DNA from: Syntrophales bacterium
Lineage (GTDB): Bacteria > Desulfobacterota > Syntrophia > Syntrophales > UBA5619
DNA: 9,601 nt
NCBI GenBank assembly: GCA_023229765.1
Contig: JALNYO010000060.1
Coordinates: 1-9,601, forward strand
Direction of reading: 5' to 3'
Part shown: positions 1-5,972 of the stretch, piece by piece
How the letters are laid out: every line of letters begins with the position of its first letter
Numbering within the stretch: position 1 is the first letter of the stretch
Translations under genes and position numbers: made by a program
The notes under the pieces: model-generated
The model's database searches: none
Seen by the model: only the letters and a program-made list of their open reading frames with translations
Told to the model about the DNA's origin: nothing

Positions 1-411
1 AAATCTATCGAAGTCAATGTTTCCGGCGGCGAAGGGATTAAAAAAGTATATGGCGACGGCAAGGCGTTGAGACAGGTGTTTTTGAACATTTGTCTCAACG
101 CCATCGAGGCCATGCAGGAAAAGGGGGCTCTCGATATCGCTGTGGCGATGACCTACAGGGAACGTGCCGGGGGCGGCGCCGGGGAATATGTTGAGGTCAT
201 GATCAGGGACACGGGGAGCGGGATTGCCGAGGAGAATCTGGTTGAGATTTTTGATCCGTTTTTTACAACCAAGAAAAGCGGCACCGGGCTCGGGCTTTCG
301 ATAAGCGCCCAGATCGTTGAGGAACATGGCGGTTTCATAGAGGTGGAAAGCGAAGTGGGGGAGGGTACGACCTTCGAGGTTTATCTCCCCGCCTTTAACG
401 AAAACAGGTGA
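1..411 (+). CDS. Sensor histidine kinase, C-terminal ATPase domain (5' truncated by window edge)
   Basis: This is the 3' end of a two-component sensor kinase; the frame is open from base 1, so the sensor region and the phospho-accepting His domain lie outside the window. The 136 visible residues form a HATPase_c (GHKL) domain. The N-box centres on N33 (LNICLNAIEAM), the G1 box is DTGSG from residue 70, the F-box is IFDPFFTTK, and the G2 box is GTGLGL at 94-99. This layout is typical of NtrB-class kinases, which phosphorylate a sigma-54-type response regulator. The next gene is exactly such a regulator, starting 7 bp after this stop codon, so the two are almost certainly a cognate, co-transcribed pair. 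The signal sensed cannot be inferred. The domain appears intact with no missing ATP-binding motif. Confidence 0.95.
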   Translation, partial: KSIEVNVSGGEGIKKVYGDGKALRQVFLNICLNAIEAMQEKGALDIAVAMTYRERAGGGAGEYVEVMIRDTGSGIAEENLVEIFDPFFTTKKSGTGLGLSISAQIVEEHGGFIEVESEVGEGTTFEVYLPAFNENR

Positions 412-418
412 GCTGCAG

Positions 419-1807
419 ATGAAATTGCTGGTCGTGGATGATGAAAATTTGATGTGCTGGTCCTTGAAAAAGGAGTTCGAAAAGGAAGGGTTTGATGTCT
501 TTACCGCCGGCACTGCCCGGGAGGGCATCAATTGTTTTAAGGAGAATAATCCCGAGATTGTCTTTCTCGACGTGAAGCTCCCCGACAAGAACGGGCTCGA
601 AGTCCTCAAAGAGCTCAAGCAGCTTAACCGGGATGTCATCATTATCATCATTACCGCCTTTGGCGGCGTGGAAAACGCCGTCTCCGCCATCAAGGCAGGC
701 GCCTATGATTATATAGAAAAGCCCTTTGAATTTGAATCGGTGAGGATCATAGCGAACCGGGCGCTCGAGACAGCCCGTCTTAAAAAAGAGGTGCGCGAAC
801 TGAGAATAGCGGGCAGCGTCCACTATTCCTTTGATCGCTTTACCACCTGTTCCGCCAATATGATGGAGGTTTTGTCGCTGGCAAAAAAGGTCGCCGCGAC
901 GGATTGTTCCACGGTGCTGATCCAGGGAGAGAGCGGCGTCGGCAAAGACCTGCTGGCAAAAATTATCCATTATGAGAGCAGCCGGGCGACAAGGCCCTTT
1001 CTGGAAATAAGCTGCACGGCGCTGCCGGAGACCCTGATTGAAAGCGAGCTGTTCGGTTTTGAGAAGGGCGCCTTCACGGACGCCAAGAGCGCCAAGAAAG
1101 GACTCTTTGAGGCAGCCGAGGGCGGCACGGTGTATATGGACGAGATCGGCGATGTCAAACCTTCCACGCAGGTGAAACTGCTGCGGGTGCTGGAAGAAAA
1201 GACCTTCAAACATATCGGCGGCAGCAAGGATATCAGCCTGGATGTCCGCATTATCGCCGCCACCAATCGCAAACTCGAACGGGAGGTGGAAGCGGGCAAT
1301 TTCCGCGAGGATCTCTTTTACCGATTAAAGGTGCTGCCCATTTATATCCCGCCGCTTCGCGAAAGAAAACAGGATATCGCGACCATCGCGATGAACATCA
1401 TCGGTCAACTGAACAGGGAATTCAGAAGAGATATCCGCTACCTGTCAAAAGAGGCGGAGGAACTGCTGCTTCAGTACCGCTGGCCCGGCAACGTCCGGGA
1501 ATTGAGAAATGTGATTGAGCGGGTCATGATCCTTGCCGACGTGGACGCGGACACCATTTTGCCGGATCATCTTCCTTTGGAGATAAAAAGACCTGTCGCG
1601 AGTGATGCAGTGGCGCAAAGCGGCGACGCAACGGTAACGGCTTTGGCGGTCACCGTTCCGGAAGAGGGAATTGCGTTAGCCAGGGTGGAAAAGGAATGTA
1701 TTCTGCAGGCGCTCAATATGACAAACGGCAATCAGGCACAGGCAGCCAGGCTGCTTAAGGTAACAAGGGATACGCTGAGGTATCGGATGCAGAAATTCGG
1801 CATTTGA
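419..1807 (+). CDS. Sigma-54-dependent response regulator (NtrC family)
   Basis: A 462-residue cytoplasmic transcription activator with the standard three domains. The receiver domain (about 1-115) has acidic residues D7 and D8, phospho-acceptor D51, T79 and K101. The AAA+ sigma-54 interaction domain (about 140-380) has Walker A GESGVGKD (170-177), Walker B ending MDEIGD (240-245), the sensor I segment around RIIAATN (277-283), arginine-finger candidates R296 and R302, and WPGNVREL near 357. The last 35 residues are a Fis-type helix-turn-helix. The sigma-54 contact loop reads GAFTDA (217-222) instead of the usual GAFTGA; I recall this variant from other deltaproteobacterial activators, so it need not be a defect. 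Length is typical. It follows the kinase by 7 bp with only a weak ribosome site. Sigma-54-like promoters ahead of both nearby cytochrome genes make these its likely targets (inference). Confidence 0.97.
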   Translation: MKLLVVDDENLMCWSLKKEFEKEGFDVFTAGTAREGINCFKENNPEIVFLDVKLPDKNGLEVLKELKQLNRDVIIIIITAFGGVENAVSAIKAGAYDYIEKPFEFESVRIIANRALETARLKKEVRELRIAGSVHYSFDRFTTCSANMMEVLSLAKKVAATDCSTVLIQGESGVGKDLLAKIIHYESSRATRPFLEISCTALPETLIESELFGFEKGAFTDAKSAKKGLFEAAEGGTVYMDEIGDVKPSTQVKLLRVLEEKTFKHIGGSKDISLDVRIIAATNRKLEREVEAGNFREDLFYRLKVLPIYIPPLRERKQDIATIAMNIIGQLNREFRRDIRYLSKEAEELLLQYRWPGNVRELRNVIERVMILADVDADTILPDHLPLEIKRPVASDAVAQSGDATVTALAVTVPEEGIALARVEKECILQALNMTNGNQAQAARLLKVTRDTLRYRMQKFGI

Positions 1808-1832
1808 GGGTGTGGACATAGGGAGGTGTTCG

Positions 1833-2855
1833 ATGAGAAGAAAGCGTTTATACTGGATAGGATTGGCATTCCTTCTTTTTGCCTGCGCGGGGGCGGAGGT
1901 TAAAAAAGAGGTGGAGCTGGTCTGGCCGCTTCCCCCGGATGAGCCGCGGATCAGGTATTTAAGAACCTATGAAAGCTCCAATGATGTGCAGGAGCAAACA
2001 GGCAGCCAGAAACTGCTGACCACGCTCCTCGGGGAATCGGAGGTCGGGATGGGGCTGGGTAAGCCCTACGGTGTTTTTGCCAGCAGGGATCGGGTAATCG
2101 TGACCGATACGGGCATTGGCCGGGCAGTTGTTTTTGACATAAAAAACAAGAAGTACTTTCATGCGGGGCTGGAGGGGAAGGGGTTTCTCGCCAAGCCGAT
2201 CGGGATTGCGGCCGATGCGGCGGGAAACATGTATGTCTCCGACACCAAACAGGATCGCGTGGTTGTCTTTGACAAAGACGGAAAGTACGCGCGGGTCATC
2301 GGTGAAAAGGGCGCCTTCCTGCAGCCGACCGGGATTGCCGTGAACGACGCCCTGGGCAGGGTGTATATCGTGGACACCAACAAACACCAGTTGTTCATCT
2401 ATTCGAAGGAGGGAAAACAGGTGGCGGTGGTGGGGAGCCGGGGCGACGGGGATGCCCAGTTCAACTACCCGACCAATGTCTTTGTCAGTAAAAACGGCAA
2501 GGTCTATGTCAGCGACTCGATGAATTTCCGCGTGCAGGTATTCGACGCCGACGGTAAATTTATTAGCAAATTCGGTAAAGTAGGCGACGCGCCGGGGATG
2601 TTTTCCCGTCCCAAGGGGATCGCGGTCGATAGCGACGGCCATATCTATGTCGTCGATTCCGCCTTCAACAACGTCCAGATCTTTGACGAGCAGGGGCAAC
2701 TGCTGATGTTTTTTGGAGAGATGGGCAACAAGCCGGGGCAGTTCTGGCTCCCCGCGGGGATGTACATCGACGCGGATGATAAAATCTATGTCGCCGATCA
2801 ATATAATAAACGGATAAACGTCTTTCAATATCTAAAGAGTAAAGCCGCCCGCTGA
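1833..2855 (+). CDS. NHL-repeat (six-bladed beta-propeller) lipoprotein
   Basis: The start is placed at the ATG at 1833, because a strong GGGAGG lies just upstream (1821-1826); an in-frame GTG at 1812 would add seven residues ahead of an otherwise good signal peptide. The 340-residue product begins with a basic n-region (MRRKR), a hydrophobic stretch and a lipobox-like LFAC, making C18 the predicted lipidated cysteine. From about residue 70, six NHL-type repeats follow, each with a P-x-G-I-A/V start, a YV(S/V)D strand and a VFD strand; the last ends near VFQYLKS. A six-bladed propeller anchored to a membrane in the envelope is predicted. Such propellers usually act as binding scaffolds, and NHL proteins recur beside multiheme cytochrome genes in Geobacter-type bacteria. 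It lies 25 bp after the response regulator, so it is probably in the same transcript. A role in cytochrome export or assembly is inference. Confidence 0.93.
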   Translation: MRRKRLYWIGLAFLLFACAGAEVKKEVELVWPLPPDEPRIRYLRTYESSNDVQEQTGSQKLLTTLLGESEVGMGLGKPYGVFASRDRVIVTDTGIGRAVVFDIKNKKYFHAGLEGKGFLAKPIGIAADAAGNMYVSDTKQDRVVVFDKDGKYARVIGEKGAFLQPTGIAVNDALGRVYIVDTNKHQLFIYSKEGKQVAVVGSRGDGDAQFNYPTNVFVSKNGKVYVSDSMNFRVQVFDADGKFISKFGKVGDAPGMFSRPKGIAVDSDGHIYVVDSAFNNVQIFDEQGQLLMFFGEMGNKPGQFWLPAGMYIDADDKIYVADQYNKRINVFQYLKSKAAR

Positions 2856-2903
2856 TTGCATATCGATAGACTCCTTTCGTAGAAACGTCAAAACTGACAA
2901 ATC

Positions 2904-2949
2904 TGGGTGATATGCCCCATTGTGGGTGGGGCATATCACCCACAATGGG
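2904..2949. promoter_or_regulatory. Two overlapping perfect inverted repeats (candidate enhancer or alternating hairpins)
   Basis: A 16-bp perfect inverted repeat, TGGGTGATATGCCCCA at 2904-2919 with its complement at 2927-2942 (7-bp spacer), overlaps a second perfect 13-bp repeat, CCCATTGTGGGTG at 2916-2928 with its complement at 2937-2949 (8-bp spacer). The two stems cannot form together. There is no T-run after either, so this is not a classical intrinsic terminator. It lies about 120-165 bp upstream of the sigma-54-like promoter at 3070-3085, which is where NtrC-family activators usually bind, so an upstream activating site is one reading. A 3' mRNA-end structure of the preceding operon is the alternative. 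Confidence 0.6.
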
Positions 2950-2964
2950 ATTATGTTGGTTGCC

Positions 2965-2987
2965 AAGGGGGGTTAAAGTCCCTTTTT
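2965..2987 (+). terminator. Weak intrinsic terminator candidate after the NHL gene
   Basis: AAGGG at 2965-2969 can pair with CCCTT at 2980-2984, and the right arm runs into a short T-tract (2983-2987). The stem is only about 5 bp and the T-tract is short, so this is a weak candidate for the end of the kinase-regulator-lipoprotein transcript. Confidence 0.3.
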
Positions 2988-3069
2988 GAACCAGTCATGA
3001 GGGAGGAATTTCCCCCTGTCGTAATATCAATGATCCGTCCGGAGCGTTTCTTTGCTGACTTCTAATTCC

Positions 3070-3085
3070 CGGCGCGCCTTTTGCT
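3070..3085 (+). promoter_or_regulatory. Sigma-54 (-24/-12) promoter candidate for the pentaheme cytochrome gene
   Basis: The site CGGCGCGCCTTTTGCT fits the consensus TGGCACG-N4-TTGCW with two mismatches. The invariant GG (3071-3072) and GC (3083-3084) have the required spacing. Transcription would start near 3095, about 55 bp before the gene. An NtrC-type activator is encoded in the same window and a strong dyad lies upstream, which supports the call. Confidence 0.6.
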
Positions 3086-3087
3086 TT

Positions 3088-3111
3088 AGAGGCCACAATA
3101 AACAGGCCTCT
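3088..3111. repeat. Inverted repeat at the predicted transcription start
   Basis: AGAGGCC (3088-3094) and GGCCTCT (3105-3111) are perfect inverted arms around a 10-bp AT-rich spacer, extendable with a G-U pair. It sits immediately downstream of the -12 element at 3083-3084, spanning the predicted start point. It could be an operator for a repressor or the start of an mRNA hairpin. No T-run follows. Confidence 0.4.
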
Positions 3112-3149
3112 GAAATTACGCAGCGGATGCGGGAGAGCGCACTGGAGAG

Positions 3150-3848
3150 ATGGCGGAGTTGATGGGCGCGCAAATCAGGCAGAAAGTTTTTCTTTTCACA
3201 ATGATAACAGTCATGGCGTTTAATGCGCCGGCTGTCCGGGCCGCCTCGGTGGCAGGATCGAAGCACGATATCAGCGTGGTCGGAGGAGAGGTTTGCGTCC
3301 ACTGCCATACCCCCCATTTTGCAAGCGCCACAATTGCCGCCCCCCTGTGGAATAAAAAAAGCGCCGATTTCAACTTTGACGCCTTTACCATGTACACCAG
3401 TCCGACCATAGACACAACAATTCCCTCCCGGCCCAGCGGGCTTTCCCTGGCCTGCCTGGGTTGCCACGACAGCGTCAGCGCCCCCGAGGCTGCGACTGCG
3501 ACTTATACCCACCAAGTTATCAATGCGCCGGGTTCAGGTTTGACGGGAACGTATTCCATAAGCTGCGCCGCGTGTCACGACTCTCATAGCGGATCAATGT
3601 ACTCAATACCGGCGGTCGGTCCCAATCTCACGAATGACCACCCCATTTCGATCGTTTATCCCACGGCGGCGCAGGATGCGGGGTTTCTGGTCCCCCCGGA
3701 TCTGCAAAAGGGCTGGTCCGACGTGCCGCTTTTTTCCGGAAAGGTGGAATGTGCCACCTGCCATAATGTCCACGATCCGGCCCGGGCGCCCTTTTTGCGG
3801 ATTTCGAATTCCGGCAGCGTCCTTTGCCTGAAGTGTCATGTCAAATAG
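3150..3848 (+). CDS. Secreted pentaheme c-type cytochrome
   Basis: The 232-residue product has a Sec signal peptide (hydrophobic core VFLFTMITVMAF, likely cleavage after AVRA near residue 31) and five CXXCH heme-binding motifs: CVHCH 49-53, CLGCH 102-106, CAACH 139-143, CATCH 201-205 and CLKCH 226-230. Non-heme histidines at 39, 56, 121, 146, 164 and 208 can serve as distal ligands. The protein ends two residues after the last heme motif (CLKCHVK). Motifs such as CHTPHF, PLWN, LTNDHPIS and the C-terminal ECxxCHxVH...PFLR...SxxLCLxCH are shared with the next gene, its paralog. The start is uncertain: ATG 3150 gives the longest product, while ATG 3162 is also possible, and both have only suboptimal ribosome sites. 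A sigma-54-like promoter precedes it. The role is electron transfer in the periplasm or outside the cell; the partner is unknown. Confidence 0.93.
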   Translation: MAELMGAQIRQKVFLFTMITVMAFNAPAVRAASVAGSKHDISVVGGEVCVHCHTPHFASATIAAPLWNKKSADFNFDAFTMYTSPTIDTTIPSRPSGLSLACLGCHDSVSAPEAATATYTHQVINAPGSGLTGTYSISCAACHDSHSGSMYSIPAVGPNLTNDHPISIVYPTAAQDAGFLVPPDLQKGWSDVPLFSGKVECATCHNVHDPARAPFLRISNSGSVLCLKCHVK

Positions 3849-3868
3849 CCGGAAGATCATCGCATGGC

Positions 3869-3884
3869 TGGCACGGTATGTGCT
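3869..3884 (+). promoter_or_regulatory. Sigma-54 (-24/-12) promoter for the tetraheme cytochrome gene
   Basis: TGGCACGGTATGTGCT matches TGGCACG-N4-TTGCW at all but one defined position. GG at 3870-3871 and GC at 3882-3883 are correctly spaced. It lies 20 bp after the preceding stop codon, and the predicted start near 3895 leaves a leader of about 113 nt. This is the best promoter match in the window and fits control by the regulator encoded at 419-1807. The 159-bp intergenic stretch holds no other feature I can support. Confidence 0.8.
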
Positions 3885-4007
3885 GCATTAAGATATAAAG
3901 AAGTGAAGGTTGGGGAAAAAACAAGGGGTTTGTGGAGAGGGAGAAGTTGCAGGTCATGATAAATGCTGACAGGGGATTATAATACAAAATAATGAAAGGA
4001 GAAACAA

Positions 4008-4712
4008 ATGAAAAAATCAATCACAAAAACAATGCTCATAGTCATGATCGCGATGGTTTCGATCATGATGGTGGCCCAGATCGCCAGGGCGGCGACGGGG
4101 ATAGCGACCACAAAACACGATCTGTCGGCAGTGACAGGATCGGGAGAAACAGAGATTTGCGTATTCTGTCATACGCCGCATTTTGGCGGTACCGGCGCCC
4201 CTTTATGGAACAGAAACAATACTGCGACTTATACAATGTACACGAACTCAACGAGCTCAACAATGGACATGCTCAATGTTAATGGGACAACCCCCGGCGG
4301 TGTGTCGGCGGCGTGTCTGAGCTGCCATGACGGTGCGCAAGCCTATGATGCGCTGATCAACAGACCCGGTTCAACATTAGCTGGCACGGGAACTCCTGGT
4401 ACACTAAAAATGACGGGTGCCTCGACCATGCTGTTGGATGGTTCTGCTAGTCTGACAAACGATCATCCCATTTCGATTATCTATAACAATGTAGCTGGTG
4501 CAGGGGGAGATGCTGCCTTTCAGCCACTCGTCACAACCGGGACTCGTGGTAAAATTACAAGTGCGGCGGGTACCGTTTACTTCTTCGGAACTGGCAAAAA
4601 CCAAATGGAATGTGCAAGCTGCCACGATGTTCATAACGGAGCGGGTATCTCACCCTTCCTTCGATTCGCAAATACAAGCAGTCAGCTTTGCTTAACATGC
4701 CACATCAAGTAA
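4008..4712 (+). CDS. Secreted tetraheme c-type cytochrome
   Basis: The start at 4008 has a good AAGGAG ribosome site (3996-4001 region). The 234-residue precursor has a classic signal peptide (MKKSITK, a Met/Ile/Val-rich core, likely cleavage after ARA near residue 28), leaving about 206 residues. Four CXXCH motifs lie at 51-55, 103-107, 202-206 and 228-232. Outside these motifs there are exactly four histidines (37, 58, 153, 209), so every heme could be bis-histidine ligated. It is a paralog of the gene at 3150, lacking the counterpart of its third heme motif and with a Ser/Thr/Gly/Ala-rich middle. It appears to be its own transcription unit, with a strong sigma-54 promoter upstream and a strong terminator downstream. 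Size, heme number and a C-terminal heme are reminiscent of filament-forming tetraheme cytochromes such as Geobacter OmcE, but sequence identity was not tested. Confidence 0.94.
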   Translation: MKKSITKTMLIVMIAMVSIMMVAQIARAATGIATTKHDLSAVTGSGETEICVFCHTPHFGGTGAPLWNRNNTATYTMYTNSTSSTMDMLNVNGTTPGGVSAACLSCHDGAQAYDALINRPGSTLAGTGTPGTLKMTGASTMLLDGSASLTNDHPISIIYNNVAGAGGDAAFQPLVTTGTRGKITSAAGTVYFFGTGKNQMECASCHDVHNGAGISPFLRFANTSSQLCLTCHIK

Positions 4713-4732
4713 ATTTTGATTCTTCCCACATC

Positions 4733-4764
4733 AGGGGAGGGGTATTCTGCCCCTCCCCTTTTTT
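4733..4764 (+). terminator. Strong intrinsic terminator after the tetraheme cytochrome gene
   Basis: A 10-bp perfect GC-rich stem (AGGGGAGGGG at 4733-4742 with its complement at 4750-4759) closes a 7-nt loop and is followed by a run of six T (4759-4764). It sits 20 bp after the stop codon and should separate the cytochrome transcript from the PPIase operon. Confidence 0.92.
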
Positions 4765-4768
4765 AGGG

Positions 4769-4782
4769 TTTGTCATTGCGAG
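4769..4782. repeat. Isolated copy of the dispersed-repeat arm TTTGTCATTGCGAG
   Basis: The 14 bases are identical to those at 4866-4879. This copy has no nearby matching right arm, so it looks like a degenerate or half element beside the complete one. Confidence 0.6.
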
Positions 4783-4830
4783 GGCCTTGGCCCGCGGCAA
4801 CCCGGTGGTCGAATGTGTTGCCTTTTCTTT

Positions 4831-4850
4831 GCCTGAGGGAAGGCTTTTTT
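4831..4850 (+). terminator. Minor terminator-like hairpin
   Basis: GCCT (4831-4834) pairs with AGGC (4841-4844) followed by six T (4845-4850); an alternative GCCTT at 4820-4824 can pair with the AAGGC at 4840-4844. The stem is short. It may be a secondary terminator or part of the surrounding repeat-rich spacer. Confidence 0.3.
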
Positions 4851-4867
4851 GCTTTATTTTGAGAATT

Positions 4868-4934
4868 TGTCATTGCGAGCGAAGCGAAGCAATCTCATGG
4901 GATTGCCGCAGCGTTCAGGCGCCTCGCAATGACA
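4868..4934. repeat. Dispersed intergenic palindromic repeat
   Basis: Outer arms TGTCATTGCGAG (4868-4879) and CTCGCAATGACA (4923-4934) are perfect 12-bp inverted repeats. A nested inverted pair GCAATC/GATTGC lies at 4889-4894 and 4901-4906, and GCGAAGCGAAGC is internal. From memory, this family (CATTGCGAGCGAAGCGAAGC) is scattered between genes in many Desulfobacterota, Nitrospirota and related genomes. Its right arm supplies the first possible ATG of the PPIase gene (4929). Translating it in another frame gives the familiar spurious HCERSEAIS...RND peptide. Confidence 0.85.
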
Positions 4935-5009
4935 GAAAAGGGGCAGGATTTCGCAATGACAAAAAAGAGGTCGTTTTTCGCAATGACAAATAGGGGGCAG
5001 TGTTTCCCA
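4929..5009. repeat. Three 27-bp tandem units derived from the repeat arm
   Basis: Units start at 4929, 4956 and 4983, each opening with ATGACA and closing with a TTTCGCA- or TTTCCCA-like end; a partial fourth begins at 5010 (ATGACG). In frame they encode MTEKGQDFA, MTKKRSFFA and MTNRGQCFP, then MT. The unit boundary CGCAATGACA is the end of the dispersed repeat immediately upstream, suggesting local duplication of that end. Confidence 0.75.
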
Positions 5010-5972
5010 ATGACGGGGCTTGTTGTTCTTTTTCTTGTTGCCCTTTATTTTCCCCCTTTGTTTGCAGCAGAAAAACAGGATAACTCATTTAAGCCAGTGG
5101 CGAAGGTCAATGGCGTGGCGATCAGCCAGCGCGAGGTTGACGAGGCCGTGGCGTCTCTTCTGCCCCAGGCTTCCTATCACCGTAATGTGACGCCGGAAAA
5201 AATCAAAGAGCTGGAGAAAAAGGCGCTCGAAAATCTGATCCAGGAGGAGCTTTTCTACCGGGGCGCCCTGAAGAAGGGCTATAAGGCTGGAAAAGACGCT
5301 GTCAACAAAAGGCTTGCCGAGATTGTCAAGAAATACCCCTCGAGAAAGGCCTATCGGGAGGCGCTGAAAAAGTACGGCCTTACCGAGGGGGATGTGAGAA
5401 AAAAGCTCGACCATATCATGCTGGCAGAGCTTTTTCTGAAAGAGGAGGTCTATAAAAAGTCGGAGCTAAAAGATACAGAGCTGCGCGCTTATTATCAGAA
5501 AAACCGGGAGAAGTTCCAGAAGCCGGAGGCGATGCGCCTTTCTCATATCCTGATCAGGGTGCCGCCGGAGGCGCCGCGGGATGAGAAGGAGAAACTGAAA
5601 AAGAAGGCGGAAGATCTTCTGCAAAGGCTTAAAAAGGGAGAGGATTTTCAGAAGCTGGCCTGGGACAATTCCGACGACCCGAGCCGGGTGAAAGGCGGCG
5701 ACCTGGGTGTGGTGCACAGGGGAAGGCTGGAACCCGACGTGGAAAATCCCGCTTTTTCTCTGAAGAAGGGGGAACTGAGTGGCGTTGTGACCTCCATTTA
5801 CGGCCATCATATCTTCAAGGCGGTGGAGAAATTTCCGCCGCAACAGTTGAAATTTGAAGAGGTGAAGGAAAAACTGAAAAAGGAACTGGAGCAAAAAGCC
5901 GTGGAAAAAAGGCTTGCCGATCTGCTAATGTCTCTCAAGGAGAACGCCAAAATTGAGGTTTACGGGGATTAG
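4956..5972 (+). CDS. SurA/PrsA-like peptidyl-prolyl cis-trans isomerase (parvulin type)
   Basis: Four in-frame ATGs (4929, 4956, 4983, 5010) occur because a 27-bp repeat carries a start codon. I chose 4956, which has AGGA (4945-4948) seven bases upstream and gives a basic n-region (MTKKR); 4983 and 5010 remain possible. The 338-residue product has a signal peptide with core GLVVLFLVALYF and likely cleavage after LFA near residue 37. A SurA-N-like helical region follows (about 45-180, containing VAKVNGVAIS and many charged helices), then a parvulin domain (about 193-291) with SHILI, GGDLG and the YGHHIFK end, and a charged C-terminal helix. It should act in the periplasm as a chaperone and proline isomerase for exported proteins. 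It opens the operon that encodes the beta-barrel, so helping that barrel or the cytochromes to fold is the likely job. PPIases of this kind are known neighbours of multiheme cytochrome genes. Confidence 0.93.
   Translation: MTKKRSFFAMTNRGQCFPMTGLVVLFLVALYFPPLFAAEKQDNSFKPVAKVNGVAISQREVDEAVASLLPQASYHRNVTPEKIKELEKKALENLIQEELFYRGALKKGYKAGKDAVNKRLAEIVKKYPSRKAYREALKKYGLTEGDVRKKLDHIMLAELFLKEEVYKKSELKDTELRAYYQKNREKFQKPEAMRLSHILIRVPPEAPRDEKEKLKKKAEDLLQRLKKGEDFQKLAWDNSDDPSRVKGGDLGVVHRGRLEPDVENPAFSLKKGELSGVVTSIYGHHIFKAVEKFPPQQLKFEEVKEKLKKELEQKAVEKRLADLLMSLKENAKIEVYGD

Noticed and set aside
395..1213. Long antisense open frame opposite the response regulator
   Set aside because: Lies entirely across the clearly real regulator gene with no recognisable protein; a shadow of its codon bias. 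The same applies to minus-strand frames at 1959-2828, 6550-7356 and 8696-9439.
3742..3759. AGGTGG-N6-CCACCT dyad as an enhancer for the second cytochrome promoter
   Set aside because: It falls in codons for a heme motif and does not resemble the dyads at 2904-2949, so coincidence is likely.
3978..3983. TATAAT resembling a sigma-70 -10 element before the tetraheme gene
   Set aside because: No -35 element at suitable spacing, and the start would fall almost on the ribosome site; the sigma-54 site upstream is far better.
2856..4007. Cyclic-dinucleotide (GEMM-type) riboswitch before the cytochromes
   Set aside because: Looked for because such elements control some Geobacter cytochrome genes, but the conserved GGCAAAC and GACGCAAAGC core segments are absent.
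4807..4821. Possible sigma-54 promoter before the PPIase operon
   Set aside because: GG (4807-4808) and GC (4820-4821) are 13 bp apart, not the required 12, and the surrounding bases match poorly.
4688..4993. 101-codon open frame after the tetraheme cytochrome
   Set aside because: It overlaps the cytochrome's end, reads through the terminator hairpin and the dispersed repeat, and yields the well-known spurious HCERSEAIS...RNDK peptide; no ribosome site.
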